Shown piece after piece: positions 1 to 11,291 of a stretch of 64,000 bases of DNA. Position 1 is the first letter of the stretch; every line of letters starts with the position of its first letter. The stretch covers positions 761,001-825,000 of the forward strand of contig WAEK01000011.1 in NCBI GenBank assembly GCA_011634665.1. Direction: 5' to 3'. This stretch comes from Mortierella sp. BCC40632. Its lineage: Eukaryota; Mortierellomycota; Mortierellomycetes; Mortierellales; Mortierellaceae. The notes beneath the pieces were generated by a model. It had not been told where the DNA came from. It saw only the letters and a list, made by a program, of their open reading frames with translations, and made no database searches. The position numbers and the translations under genes were made by a program.

Positions 1-349
1 GAAAGCTTCGCGCGTTGATGGGGAGAGAGGGGGGAAAGAACATCAACACTACCCACGTCCTGGTGTCCTCACCCCACCATATCGGTGGCATGACACACGC
101 ATCATGACATCGCGTCGCATTCGCACTTTTCGATTTCTTCCTCCTGCCTACAGTAGATGGGATGATCCTCCTCGCGCTATTCTCGACCCCAAAGAGGTCC
201 GTGAACCATGCGCGGATGGGGCAAGTAGAAAAAAAAAAAGATTGTGCCCTGAAAAAGAGCTGTCCTGGAGCCTATTTGTGCCACACTCTGGACAGGGGAA
301 AGTGTGAGAAGTAAAAGTACCACTAAGGCTAAAAAGTAAGAGGCCTTAC

Positions 350-960
350 CGAGATGCCTCCAGAGACGTAGATACCGAAGGTCAAACCAAGACCCCATCC
401 GAGCGACATGGTGAACCTAAGGACCGATAGATATGAATGGGCAAAATATGAGTATACGATGCCTCTTTTTTTTCTCTCTCTCTCTCTTCTTGAACGCGCC
501 CATCTCGACAGAGAGAAGGATACGACTTGGCCACTTTAGAGAGACCAGAGACAAAAGGGTACAAAGAAAAAAAGAGATTCTCACCAGGTGTTGTTGGGGG
601 AGAAGACGAGCTGGGCAATGGCGCCGGAACCGAAGGCGACAAGGATGGCAGTGCCCAAGAACTCGGCAAAGGCCTTTCTGAACTACAGAAAAAAAAAAAA
701 AAAAAAAAAGAGCGAGGTTCGGATAAGGTGGGAAAGAGAGACGGTTAGAATATGGTTCCTTGGAGAACGATTACTCTCGCGAGAAAGCTTGGGTGCGCGT
801 GTGTGGAAGAGAATGGAGGAGGAGCAAGGTCTTGATGATTCGGTACCTTGTGGCGGACGCCGGCCCACTTGGAGCGGGCCTCGTAGCGAGCGTGGGTGGC
901 ACCGCGCTCGACACGCTCAAGGAGAGCGTCGGTCTCATGGGGCTCGTGGTGGTGGGACAT
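350..960 (-). CDS. Aquaglyceroporin (MIP family), 5' part only
   Basis: This is a membrane channel for water, glycerol or other small solutes. Only the N-terminal part lies in the window. Three exons can be read on the minus strand: 960-847 (start ATG at 960), 682-585 and 416-350. All phases agree. Exon 1 encodes a His/Glu-rich cytosolic tail beginning MSHHHEPHETDALLERVERG. Exon 2 encodes the first transmembrane helix, with FAEFLGTAILVAFGSGAIAQ, a typical MIP N-terminal signature. Exon 3 encodes SLGWGLGLTFGIYVSGGIS, which in the family leads directly into the first NPA loop (SG-x-HLNPAVT). That next exon, holding the first NPA motif, must lie left of base 1, after an intron of at least 349 bases. 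The acceptor of intron 1 is preceded by a run of about 20 T on the sense strand. The family call is firm; water versus glycerol selectivity cannot be judged without the NPA and ar/R regions. Confidence 0.85.
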
Positions 961-2365
961 GGTTGACGAGAGAGTGTGTGGATGGAAAAATGGAGGACGG
1001 GGGTGAAGAAAAAAAAAAAAAAAAAAAAAACAAAAGAAAAAAAAAAAAAAGAGAAAGATGAGAATTAAAGAAAACTGGAGAGCGCGGGAGAGTGGGACGG
1101 CGCGGGTTGGACTGCTCTTCCAGAGGCTCATTAGGTTTTTCTGTCAAAAAAAAGCCAGGCACACCTCAAAGAGGCCATGCCGTCACTACTCAGAAACAGA
1201 AGGGAGAGAAACGGCTCATTTCCCCCCCCTTTCCCCCCTCTCGGGCCAGTGCCCTGGGACGGCACACGGGAACAAAGAGTGCGTTTGTGCACCAAGACCG
1301 CAACCCTCTCTCCTCCTCGGTCTTTCTCTATTCAATTGAGGACTCGAATATGCTCCGCTTGAGAGCACTTGTAGCATTCCGCACCAATGATCCACACATA
1401 CACACAAGAATATCAGTCCTCCCTTTGTTTTTCTGCTTCTCCTCCTTCCCATCTTGATTCATCAACCGGGCTTAGCTAAACACAAACACTCTGTCTCTAC
1501 AAGAGAACGACCTGCTCAACGCGGTGGCAGAATGCCTGTTGTCTATCACATCTCTGTCACCATAGGCGGCTCGTTTATGAAGCTCTTTTTTCTTTTTCTT
1601 TTTTCTTTTTTCTTTTTTCTTTTTTCTTGACACTGTTATTATCGCACTCGAACCTCTCCGATATCTGGGCCCCCACTCAGGCTCAAAAACTTGGTCTCTG
1701 TCCCCAGACTCCTTGTGGAATGACCTCGCCCTAAAAATCCGGACATTGTAGCGATCCACAATTATCACATCCTCTGTGCAAACTTGGAACCCAAGATTTG
1801 CGGCACAGCCTTCTGAGCTTTTCCAGATTAGAAGGGATGCATTTCTTTGTGGTCGGGGACGTTAACTCCATTTGTAAAGGGGAGAGAGGAGGAGCGCCGC
1901 TCGAGTTCCTGAATACCAAAATGACTCTGTGTCATTGAGCACAGTGCTTCACAGATCCTCTTCGCTCCAAGAGGTAATGAGTATTTGGATGAAGGCGAGA
2001 TTTTAGGTGGGATCTAGCAAGTGAAGATGAGAGTATCCGCTCGCTCTAGGGATTAGCCTGAGATAAAACGCCATCCCAACAGCAAAAAAATGTTACAAAA
2101 AAAAAAAAAAAAAAAAAAAATAGAGCTCGCCTTTAACAAAAGGATTTGCTCCGCTTCCCCAAGTCATCCATGCTATTTCTATGTTGCACTCTAATGCGCG
2201 TGAATGAAGATATTCGCTCTTTGAAAAAAAAAAAAAAAAAAAGGGAAATATCAAGTAGAATGTTCAAAAGATGGGCAGCCGCGTATTTATTCAAATAACT
2301 GCCAACAGGCCCATAAAAAGAACCATGAGTAATAATAATATTCGTCTCCTTCACAATACACACGT
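961..2365. other. Intergenic region, no gene seen
   Basis: This lies between the 5' end of the aquaglyceroporin gene and the 3' end of eIF3b. It contains A-rich runs (near 1010-1050, 2096-2120 and 2224-2241) and a (T5-6 C)n stretch at about 1586-1627. The remainder is mixed sequence without convincing coding signal on either strand. It presumably holds the aquaglyceroporin promoter and 5' leader at its left and the eIF3b 3' UTR at its right. Confidence 0.6.
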
Positions 2366-5064
2366 TTATCCGACGATCTCCTCCTTCTCATCAATAACTT
2401 CCTCAATCCATTCATCGACCACCTCAGCCTCCTCCTCGGCGTTGCTAGCAACAGGGGCTTGCTGACCAGAGGCAGAGCGCTCGATAGCAAGCTCGGCCTC
2501 GACGTCCTTGCGCCACTTGGACCACTCCTCCATAAGATCGCGACGACGCTTGCGAACCTCGTCCGTGACCTGGGTCTTGGAGGCCATATCCATCTCCTCG
2601 AAACGGGCGCTGTACTCGCGCAAGTTCTTGCGGATGGCCTAGTAATATAAAAATATATATTCATCATCATCAAAAATATCAAAAGGTCAGCATCATCTAC
2701 AATAACAAAAGAAGCACCAACAATAGCAAATGACTTGGCTTCTTGATCTTACCTTGATCTGCTCCTTGGACAACAAGGTCTTGGGGCGAGGGCGCCAGAC
2801 AAGCTGCTTGAACTTCTCGAGGTTCTCCTTGTAAAGGAGCTGACCCTTGAAGTCCCAGATCTGGTAACCGTTCTCCATGGTGTGGCGCCAGACCGAGGCG
2901 CTGGTGGCGACAAAGCGACCAGAGGGATCCCACTCAATGTCGGTGACACCATAGTGCTCACCTGTGGCCAACAACTGCAAGTAAGCGGAAGGATCCTTCT
3001 CAGCTCCAGCAGCGGTCTTGGTTCCAGCAGCCTCAAGGGGCTCAAAGTCCAAATCGTAGAACTCGAGGTCCCAGACGGTCTGCGAGCGCAAAGTGGCCAA
3101 GACGACATTGCGACCCTTGGGCGACCAAAAGATGGTGTTGCAGGACTTGCCAGTCAAAGTCTTGATGGCCTTGAACGACTGGAGAGTGTCCTTGCCCTTG
3201 CCCTTGTCCAGATAGTAGAAGCTGGCCGAGGTCTTGAGGGTGGTCGAGACAGGAGTGGCGGAGGTAAAGTTGGGGTCGCTGGTGGTGATCACAGCGAAGC
3301 GCTCGCCCTTAGGCTCCCAGGCAAAGGCGATGATCGACTCCTTGACTTCAACAACCTCGACAGGGATATCCTTCTCGCGGATACGGAAGATCTCCAAGTT
3401 GGAGTAGGTGACCTTCTTGTTCTTGGTGTGGCGATCGACCTTGACACAGAGGAAATCGCCCTGGTTCTGCCAGTGAAGCTTGCAGTCATTGACGTTGAAC
3501 AAGTTCTTGGTGCGGACGATATCCTGGCTAGGGATGCTGACAAGGGTCACACGAGCAGGCTGGTTGCCCACCTCAGGAGTCCAGTAGGCGAGCATGTCAT
3601 CCTTGGGCTTGTTAGCCTTGTTACCAGCAGCGGTGTTGTCAGCAGGGGTGGCAGGGGCCCACTCAAAGTCGACAACGCTATCAATCTTCATGCTCTTCTT
3701 GTTCAACAGACCCATGCTGGGGGCCTCATAGACCGAGATCTGCTGGCCAGGGGTGACACGAGCAAAGTAGCGCTCGCTAGGGGCCCACTTGAAGACGGGC
3801 CACGAGACAGTGGAGCGGGCACCGGGGGTGGGGGAGCCAAAGAGGGGAAGGTACGGAGCAAAGCGCCAGACTTGACATCCCAGACAGCGATCTGGTTGCC
3901 CTCATCCTCAGTGCCAAAGGGTCCGTCATAGTGATCCTCAGGGACGACAATGGGCTCGTTGCTCCAGGTGACAAGGTAACGCTCGTTGGGCGAGTAGTCG
4001 ATCAGCTTGACACCGGGGTGGACAAAGCGAATAATCTTCTTCCAGGACTCGCCTCCCCAGAGAGCAACACCCTGAGCGTGGAAAGTGGTGAGGTAAGAAC
4101 CAAGGGGCGACCACTGGACGTAGGTCTCGGTCCAGTGAGGCTTGCTGTGCGCAACGTGGGGCTGCTCCTTCTGCATGTTCCAGAGAACCTGAACCTCGTT
4201 GTGGCGGTAGATGACCATCTGGTCGCGTCCCATCTCGTCAGCCAACCACGACTTGAGGTGCTCCTATAAGTCGTCCAAAAAAGTAATTTGTTCCGCCAGT
4301 GGGAAAAGATATGTTGTTAACATACTGGCAGGCAGGAAGAAAAAAAAAAAAGAAAAGAAAGCGGCGATGACAAGAGTTAATTCTTCCAAGTGCACACCCA
4401 CCTTCTCGACGAACTCCTCGGCGGTAGGAGCAACAAATTCCTCCTCGACGTTCGAGTACTTCTCGACGTCTGTGAAGCGGTTGACGGCAAGAGTGTGGTT
4501 CTTGTCCATCTTGAAGCCGTCGATCAACTTGACAGCGAGCGTGGCCTGCTCAGCAGTCTCAAACTCGACAAACAAGAATCTAGAATGAGCAGGCGCCATG
4601 AACGAGACGGAAGAAAAAGATAGGAAAAAAAAAAAAAAAAAAAAAAAGGCGGTTCCCAAGAGAAGAGAGTGACGGAAATGTCAGGGGTGGGTAGAGGCGC
4701 AGGTTCAAGTGTAGGGCCAAATAGTACGACGCAGCATTCCAGACTACAGCATGCTGCACTGGATTAAAGAACAAGTCAGAAAGAAACGGCTGAATTACCC
4801 CTTGCTCATGAGCTTGCCCTTCTCGTTGACAGCCTTGGGCATGACAAAGTGGCCATCCCTGATGGGACCAACGTTCTTGAAGATCTTGCGCAAGAACTGG
4901 ACCAACTTCTCCTCCTTGGTCTCATCGACCAAGGGAACATTGTCGACAACGACGACATTGTCAAAGCCCTCCTCGAATGAGAGCTGGTAGTTCTCCTCGA
5001 TATCTGTGAAATCGATCTCCTCCTCCGTCTCGGGCAGGTTGTTAATGTCGAAGCGTGGAGCCAT
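2366..5064 (-). CDS. PRT1: Eukaryotic translation initiation factor 3 subunit B (eIF3b/Prt1)
   Basis: This is a core scaffold subunit of eIF3, which organises the 43S pre-initiation complex on the 40S ribosome. There are four exons on the minus strand: 5064-4799, 4579-4402, 4263-2753 and 2638-2366. Exon 1 has the acidic N-terminus (MAPRFDINNLPETEEEIDF) and the first half of an RRM. Exon 2 completes the RRM (FLFVEFETAEQATLAVKLIDG). Exon 3 encodes the eIF3b beta-propeller (for example WNMQKEQPHVAHSKPHWTET and WDVKSGALLRTF), and exon 4 the charged C-terminal helix that binds other eIF3 subunits. Splice phases fit throughout except inside exon 3. That exon is 1511 bases, one short of a multiple of three, and the frame changes at a C4 run (plus-strand 3844-3847). 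With one more base the protein would be about 742 residues, normal for the family. An assembly error is the likeliest cause; a real mutation cannot be excluded. Confidence 0.93.
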
Positions 5065-5555
5065 GATTTGCAGCTGCTGGTATGATGGCGATATGGTGGT
5101 GATGTAGTGGTGCGTGCGTGGTGCTTCCTGATACTTTTCGGGAATGGGGATGATGACTGATGCTAGTGCGGGTGATGGATGCTGATGCTAATCAAGGAGA
5201 CGGGATGACCACGAGCACGACAGACTGCTGATGAGGCAGGGAGATGGAGAAGGAGTGAAAAGGGAGATGGAGCTAGATCCAGGTTCACTGATCTTTTTTT
5301 CTCTTTTGTGATTTGATTGACATTCTCGCCGTACATACAATTCTTTTTTCACGTGACCTCTCTCTCTCTCTCTCTCTGCCTCGTTGTCTCGCTCTCACTC
5401 GCTCTCCCTCTCTCTCTCTCTTTTTCTCTCTCCACATTCATGGCTGTTCCCTTCTCTCGTTTCTCCTCTCCCCTTCTCCATCAGCCATCCCAGTACATCT
5501 AGGTTCACCCCTATCGTCCCCTGAGGTTGAGTGCGCCGGAGCCTCTACAGCAGGA
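5065..5555. promoter_or_regulatory. Divergent promoter region between eIF3b and EDEM-like gene
   Basis: This 491-base spacer separates two divergent start codons. It contains a pyrimidine-rich (CT)n block at about 5357-5432 on the EDEM side, typical of 5' leaders in this window. I see no clear TATA box. Its regulatory role is inferred only from position. Confidence 0.5.
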
Positions 5556-8500
5556 ATGACAACATCATCATCCAGAGCAGGTTCTATTGGAGATGAAGAT
5601 TGTCTGGACTACTCTAACACACTTCTTGCTACCGATTCAAGCTCGGACGACTTTGCCGATACCTTAAGCTTAACGGACCCTCTACCAGTATCCTCAACAA
5701 TGCCACCCTTATCGTCGCAGGATAGTGAGGATATCACCAAGGGAAAAATTACTAGGATGAACCAGATGGACGACGCTCGTCAGGATCAGCCACTCTATCC
5801 CCAAAATGAACATCGGCGACGTCTTGAAGTCATACGCCAGCAAGTCGCTGCTACTACCACTGCTGGCCCTAACCGAGACAACACTGGGAATGGCATTCGC
5901 CCATGGATTGTCTTGCTACTCATCTCCGTTATTCAAATGCTCTTTTCTTCAGTAAATTTACAGCCCAATGGCGTCAATGCCTCTTCCAACTCAGCCTCTG
6001 GATACAGGAATAATGAAGGTTCCCAAGGCAATAATGGTGGATCTAGTGGCGCCAACCAACAGTACTTTCACCAACATCCACCTATCAATGACCCAACCAA
6101 GTCTTTAGGAAAGATTGTGACCGAGCCAATGACTGAAGCCCGTCGACTTTTACTCCGCCAGACAGCCAAGGACATGTTTTTCCATGGCTACGATGGATAT
6201 CTGAACCATGCCTTCCCCTTGGACGAACTCAATCCCGTTGCATGCAAAGGCCGAGGACCTGATAAACGAAATCCAAACAACATCCACTTGAACGATGTTC
6301 TTGGAGATTTCTCGCTGACCCTTATCGATGCATTGGATACCCTTGCGGCCATGCGTGAGCCGGAGCGATTCTCTCAAGCAATAGATCTCGTTAAGCGACA
6401 TGTGGGCAAGTTCAACATTGATAGTCGAGTTCAAGTGTTTGAGGTCAATATCCGGGTTCTTGGTGCATTGCTGTCAGGACATCTTTATGCATCAGATCCA
6501 AGGTTCAAGTCCATTGTTAAGGGGTACAAGGGCGAGTTATTGGAGATGGCCGAGGATCTTGGAAAGCGATTACTGAAGGCGTTTGAGAACACACCAACGG
6601 GAATCCCATGGCCACGAGTGAACCTGAGAAAGGGCGTGTTAAAGGACGAAATCTCAGAGACTTGTGTTGCAGGTGCAGGAAGTCTTTTGCTCGAGTTCGG
6701 AGTCCTGAGCCGCCTTACTGGTGATATGATCTATGAAAAAAAAAAAAAAAAAAAAAGTGTGAGAGAATCTGAAAATAAGTGGAATGTAACAGTAGTGTTG
6801 GCTCCTCGCTCGTCATTTTAAACTGGATCATGTTCTGTTCTTTTCTCTAGGCTGTAGCAAAGAGAGCGGTTTCCGAACTCTGGAATAGACGATCTAAAAT
6901 TGGGCTTCTCGGCAATGCAATCAATGTGACATCAGGAGAGGTTAGCCACATATTTGACTTCAAAACAGATCCAGACAATAGATAAAACTATCGACCAATG
7001 AGTACTTACAAGTTAGTTCTCTTTTACTCACTTTAATAGTGGATTTCAGCCATGACAGGAATTGGTGCAGGCACTGATTCGTATTACGAGTACCTTTTAA
7101 AGTCCTACGTTCTCTTTGGGGATGAGGAACACTTGCACATGTACGAGACTTCTCAGGAATCCATCCGTCGAAATCTCTTACATGACTCTAAATATTTTTA
7201 CAAGCATGTCCATCTGCTAAACGGTGACCTCATGGCGCACTGGGTCGACAGTCTTTCAGCGTTCATGCCCGGAGTCCAGGTAAAGCAGCATCGACTTAAT
7301 CGGGACTTTACTCTCTCTCTCTCTCTCTTTTTTTTTCCTCAGCTTTAGTGTCCATTTTTGTAATGACTTCATTAACTTTGTTCTGTCGGACTTGCATTTG
7401 GGTCCCCGCCATAGGTGCTAGGGGGCGATCTCGAGAGTGCCATCAAGAACCACCTATTTTACTATAACATCTGGCGCAAGTATCAAGCCATCCCCGAGAG
7501 ATTCAATTTTATTACTCAATCCGTCGACATACCCAACTATCCTCTCCGACCAGAGTTTGTTGAATCCAACTACCTCTTGTATAGAGTAAGTGTCTCCTAC
7601 TCCTGACAGCTTGGTAGAAAATCATTTGGCGATCACGGAACTAACGATCTGCGTCAACCGATTGCTCAACTAGGCTACGAAAGACCCCTTTTATTTGCAA
7701 GTCGGAGAAATGATTCTTGACGACCTACAGAAATATACAAAGACAAAGTGTGGTTGGGCGTCTCTCCAGAGCGTAATTGACAAGGAGCACGAGGATCGAA
7801 TGGAGAGCTTTGCTCTCTCAGAGACATTCAAGTATCTCTACTTGCTCTTTGATGAAGAGAATATTTTGCATAATGAACTCAAGGATTCAAACTATGTCTT
7901 TACTACCGAAGGTCATGTCCTGAGTCTATCCAACGAGCACGTTAGCAAATCCCTGTCCAAGTCCAAACACTCATTCTCGTTCCGTATCCCTGGCCAAGAG
8001 TACATTATGCAGTCGGTCCAAAAATGGATCAAGGGCAAATCAAAGGAAAGCACTACAGGAGGAAGAGCCAAGATCTGGCCCCAATGCCCTGCTTATGAGC
8101 CTCCAAAAACCTTTTTAAAATCAATCCCCTATCGACCAGATGCTGATTTTGCGCGTCAGTTGGTTGGAGCAAGAGAGGATATCCGAGATCGTCTCGAGTT
8201 GGATCCTAATGGATACTGTGAAAAGCCAACACTCACATCAGAACGAGTGGTGGTTCAATTTGCGGGTCCTTCCAAGAAGACCGTCTTTGATGAGCGTGAC
8301 TTGGACCGTGCCACAAGTAATAATGGACAAGGGGCTCAAGGTCAAGCGGTGTCTGACACAGATGTGGCTATCGTCCCTGTTGACAAGGGCGTGTTCCTCT
8401 CAAAAATCATTAATGTGAAGCTCCAGTTACAATACGATTCGTTCAATGATGGCTACCGTGTCGTCAAAGGTATCCTGAACTCAAACTTGGTTGCTGACAT

Positions 8501-9576
8501 ATCATTGGACTCCTTTTTTTTTATCGACTCTCTATGCTAACATATCAATCCCTCTATTATTCAATGGGATCGCTCATAATAGTGGATGACTTTCCGTATG
8601 TTACCTGTAGATCAACAGCTGGGACCCTATATTAGCTTTGTGATCTCTTGCTCTCTCCATCTTGGCGTCTAATCGATGATCTTCTTTTCCTTACTGTCAA
8701 CATAGTCTAAGCCTACAATGCAATGTCTTTGTTGAGAAGAGTGCAATGCTTCCTCTCTGGGACGCATATCAGCGACTTCAGGAAGCCCATCTTCGTGTCT
8801 ACAAGCCAGCACCATCGACTCTCTCAAAACCCATGGAGGAAATGAATATTTTTGTCAAACCGGCCGAATTTGGGTCATGGCGGCCTCGTGTCCTGGACTA
8901 TGACCAGTCATCCCCTACTCCTTCGGGTAGCCAAGTAGACTCGGCACCTAAACAGTCTAGTGAGGAAAAGCAAGATGAACCCATTGGCTCCAATTCTACA
9001 GGATCCGCCTCTTCTCCACCTTTGCCGAGGTCGGTCGAGACGCGGCGCCTTGTCCGGATTGAAAAGAACAAAAAAGGTTGTCGACCCTTCACCTCTGCTC
9101 AGTCTTTACAGATTCAGGACAAGCTTTTGGTGGTAGACCGGGGTGGATGTCTCTTTATTCTCAAGGCCTATTACGCTCAAGTGGCAGGAGCCTATGGTGT
9201 AGTGGTGCTCAATTCGGATGATAATCCGTTTGTGATGTCTGGAGTCGAGACTTCGGATGAGAAAAACAAGGCCAAATCATCCAATGGGATGCAAATGGGA
9301 GATGGACTCAAGGATGATGAGATTGATATCCATGCAGCGATGGTAGGTCATACGGAGGGTAAAGTGTTGCTCCAATGGATCCTTGAACAAGAAGAAGAGA
9401 AAGAAAGGGCCTCCTCGTCCCCGACGGCTACCATCGCAGATCAGAGAATTGGCCTTGCGGGAGCGTTTGTGCAACGCAAGGTAGGAAGAGAGGTATTGGA
9501 GGGATCACGACTCTCGTACAATGGTCGTCCGATCCTCAATATCCTGACTCTTCCCACGACCTCTACTCCATCTTAA
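5556..9576 (+). CDS. ER degradation-enhancing alpha-mannosidase-like protein (GH47) with PA domain
   Basis: EDEM/Mnl1-type proteins trim mannose from misfolded glycoproteins in the ER and pass them to ER-associated degradation. The clear exons are 5556-about 6756, 6851-6940, 7040-7279, 7415-7585, 7674-8469 and 8706-9576, with a probable exon near 8611-8670. The N-terminus is a Ser/Thr-rich cytosolic tail followed by one transmembrane segment ([18 protein letters not shown]), predicting a type II membrane protein. GH47 signatures follow: [37 protein letters not shown] and [20 protein letters not shown]. The last exon encodes a protease-associated (PA) domain ([30 protein letters not shown]), as in EDEM3. 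The ATG at 5556 is the first plausible start; the open frame extends upstream without another good ATG. Two oddities are a 21-A run at the exon 1 donor that puts the frame out by one, and uncertain joins at 8470-8705. Confidence 0.87.
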
Positions 9577-9832
9577 GGTGAAAACAAGAGAGGGAGGTTA
9601 CTCCAAGGAGAGTGAGTCAGACATTTTTTTTTGAATGATAATATAATAATAAAAAAAAAAGAGGGAGAGAGATATAAAGGTGCCGGTTCTAGGCCGCTAT
9701 GCTATGTCCTACTATGCTCGACCCTCTTTTTCTTTCTTCTTTTTGTCCTGTGCACTGTCTTTTTATTGTTTTAATCATGTCGAACTTTTGGCTTGGGTGG
9801 GAAAATAATACTAATAACAGGTAAAAGCGCAC

Positions 9833-10156
9833 TTAGTGATGACCTGGACCATGGTCAGGGTGAACTGGATGCTCCAAGTTTTCTTCATTCCCTGTGGCAA
9901 GCATTACAGCAGGATGCTCCTTGGATCTTGGATGTCCTTGTGAATGTCCATGTTGTGGATGTCCATGTTGTGGATCTGAGTTCTTGTGTTGATGCTGTGG
10001 GTGTTGTTGGGGGTTTTGTTGCTGTTCAGAGTGCGTAGGCTGATCTTTGGAAGCGGGTTTTCCTCCTTGTGCTAGGGTCCGATGCGCCTGACCAGCGGCA
10101 ATAGAGGCAAGGGTACTCTCCCGAAAGTCGTAGTGGGCAGGGTTTTGTTCGGCCAT
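9833..10156 (-). CDS. Small His/Gln-rich protein, function unknown
   Basis: A complete 107-codon frame begins at the ATG at 10156. I do not recognise the family. The first 35 residues look like ordinary protein (AEQNPAHYDFRESTLASIAAGQAHRTLAQGG). The rest is hydrophilic, very rich in His, Gln, Pro and Gly, and includes a tandem HPQHG repeat (around 9940-9975). It ends HPVHPDHGPGHH. No signal peptide or membrane segment is visible. The frame lies tail to tail with the EDEM-like gene, 256 bases away. A pyrimidine-rich stretch with a 33-nt poly(A) run (sense poly(T), 10248-10280) lies just upstream and resembles introns elsewhere here. An upstream exon is therefore possible, but I could not join one in frame. 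Histidine clusters suggest metal binding, which is inference only. Confidence 0.5.
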   Translation of the reverse strand: MAEQNPAHYDFRESTLASIAAGQAHRTLAQGGKPASKDQPTHSEQQQNPQQHPQHQHKNSDPQHGHPQHGHSQGHPRSKEHPAVMLATGNEENLEHPVHPDHGPGHH

Positions 10157-10249
10157 TTATGAGGATCAATGCTTTGGTGGCAAGACAGCTGATAGAGCAA
10201 AAAAGAGGAGTCTTGACAAACTTGCAGTAAAGAAGGATATGAAGGAAGG

Positions 10250-10281
<32 letters not shown>

Positions 10282-11291
10282 AAAGAGAGAGAAATGTCAT
10301 GCTCACCTAAAACCCAAGTCACGTTCTTTGCTGACATTGCCAAAATAGGTCCCCGGATCACACCTAATGGCGGGCGCCTGCAATTGGCCAGTGCGGCTCC
10401 TCTCTGCCTAGCACTCAACGACTTTGCCTTTGCTCTTTGTAGATAGAATTCCGAGCAGCAAACTTTCTCCAAAGATACGCAATGCCAAGATACAACCTTA
10501 ATCGACTGTGACCTAGTAGTTCAAATTAGGTTTTTTGCTAAATGGCAATGGTCAAACGTGGAGCGTTTCCCTTCTTTTGGGAAAGTAAATCTTTTGGGCT
10601 GTTTCGTTTCTGGACTTTCTTCACACGCTGAGGCCTAAAGTCGAGACATTGATGACTCATGATTGCTTCCACCGGGTGGCCCGTAACTAGATTTTTTGGT
10701 CTAATGCTATGTGGCTATTGATGTATTGTCTACGTCTTGGCCTTCTTTTTTGAACTTGCTCCTCTAGTTGTTTTCATTACTTGCGATTGAGGCGAAAAAA
10801 AGAAAAGAAAAAAGAAAAGAAATGCGCTGTGAATAGGACTGTACACATCAAGGGACGTGGGCAGTGTTGCTTCGCCACACGCATAATTAAAGTTTGAGGC
10901 AAAAGATGAATAAGGTCCAAGGGAACCGGTACTACATTGCACGTCAATGCTCAATGACAATTTGCTGGCAGTCTATTGGTGGCTGTTTGTCCGATCAACA
11001 GTTTCCGCTATCTGACTTCTTGAATAGAAAAAGTCGCAATCGTGGCGGCTCTTGGATCAATGTAGCCCGGAATTGGGTTGACATGTGTTGAAAACTCAGA
11101 GGTGGTGGCTGTAGCCCCGAAAAATGGTGGCAATGTGACGTGGCAAAAAGCTCTCCTTGAACACTTATTACTCTCTCTCTCCCTCCTTTTTCTTTTTTTT
11201 TTTTATCTTTTTTTTTCTTTTCTCTTTCCCTCCCATACAAGATCCCACGGATATTCGCATATTCACCGCTAATCGATATCATAACTTGAAA
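10157..11291. other. Intergenic region, no convincing gene
   Basis: This is the spacer between the two divergent starts at 10156 (minus) and 11292 (plus). It holds a 33-nt poly(A) run at 10248-10280, an (A4-6 G)n stretch near 10795-10822, and a T/C-rich leader at 11170-11235 just before the F-box gene. I see no coding signal beyond short chance frames. Confidence 0.5.

Noticed and set aside
2882..3931. 349-codon plus-strand frame over eIF3b
   Set aside because: An antisense shadow of the conserved eIF3b exon, produced by its GC-rich third positions.
10344..10472. Possible first exon (MSAKNVTWVLG) of the small His/Gln protein gene
   Set aside because: Joining its GTGAGC donor to the only nearby acceptor gives an immediate stop before the ATG at 10156.
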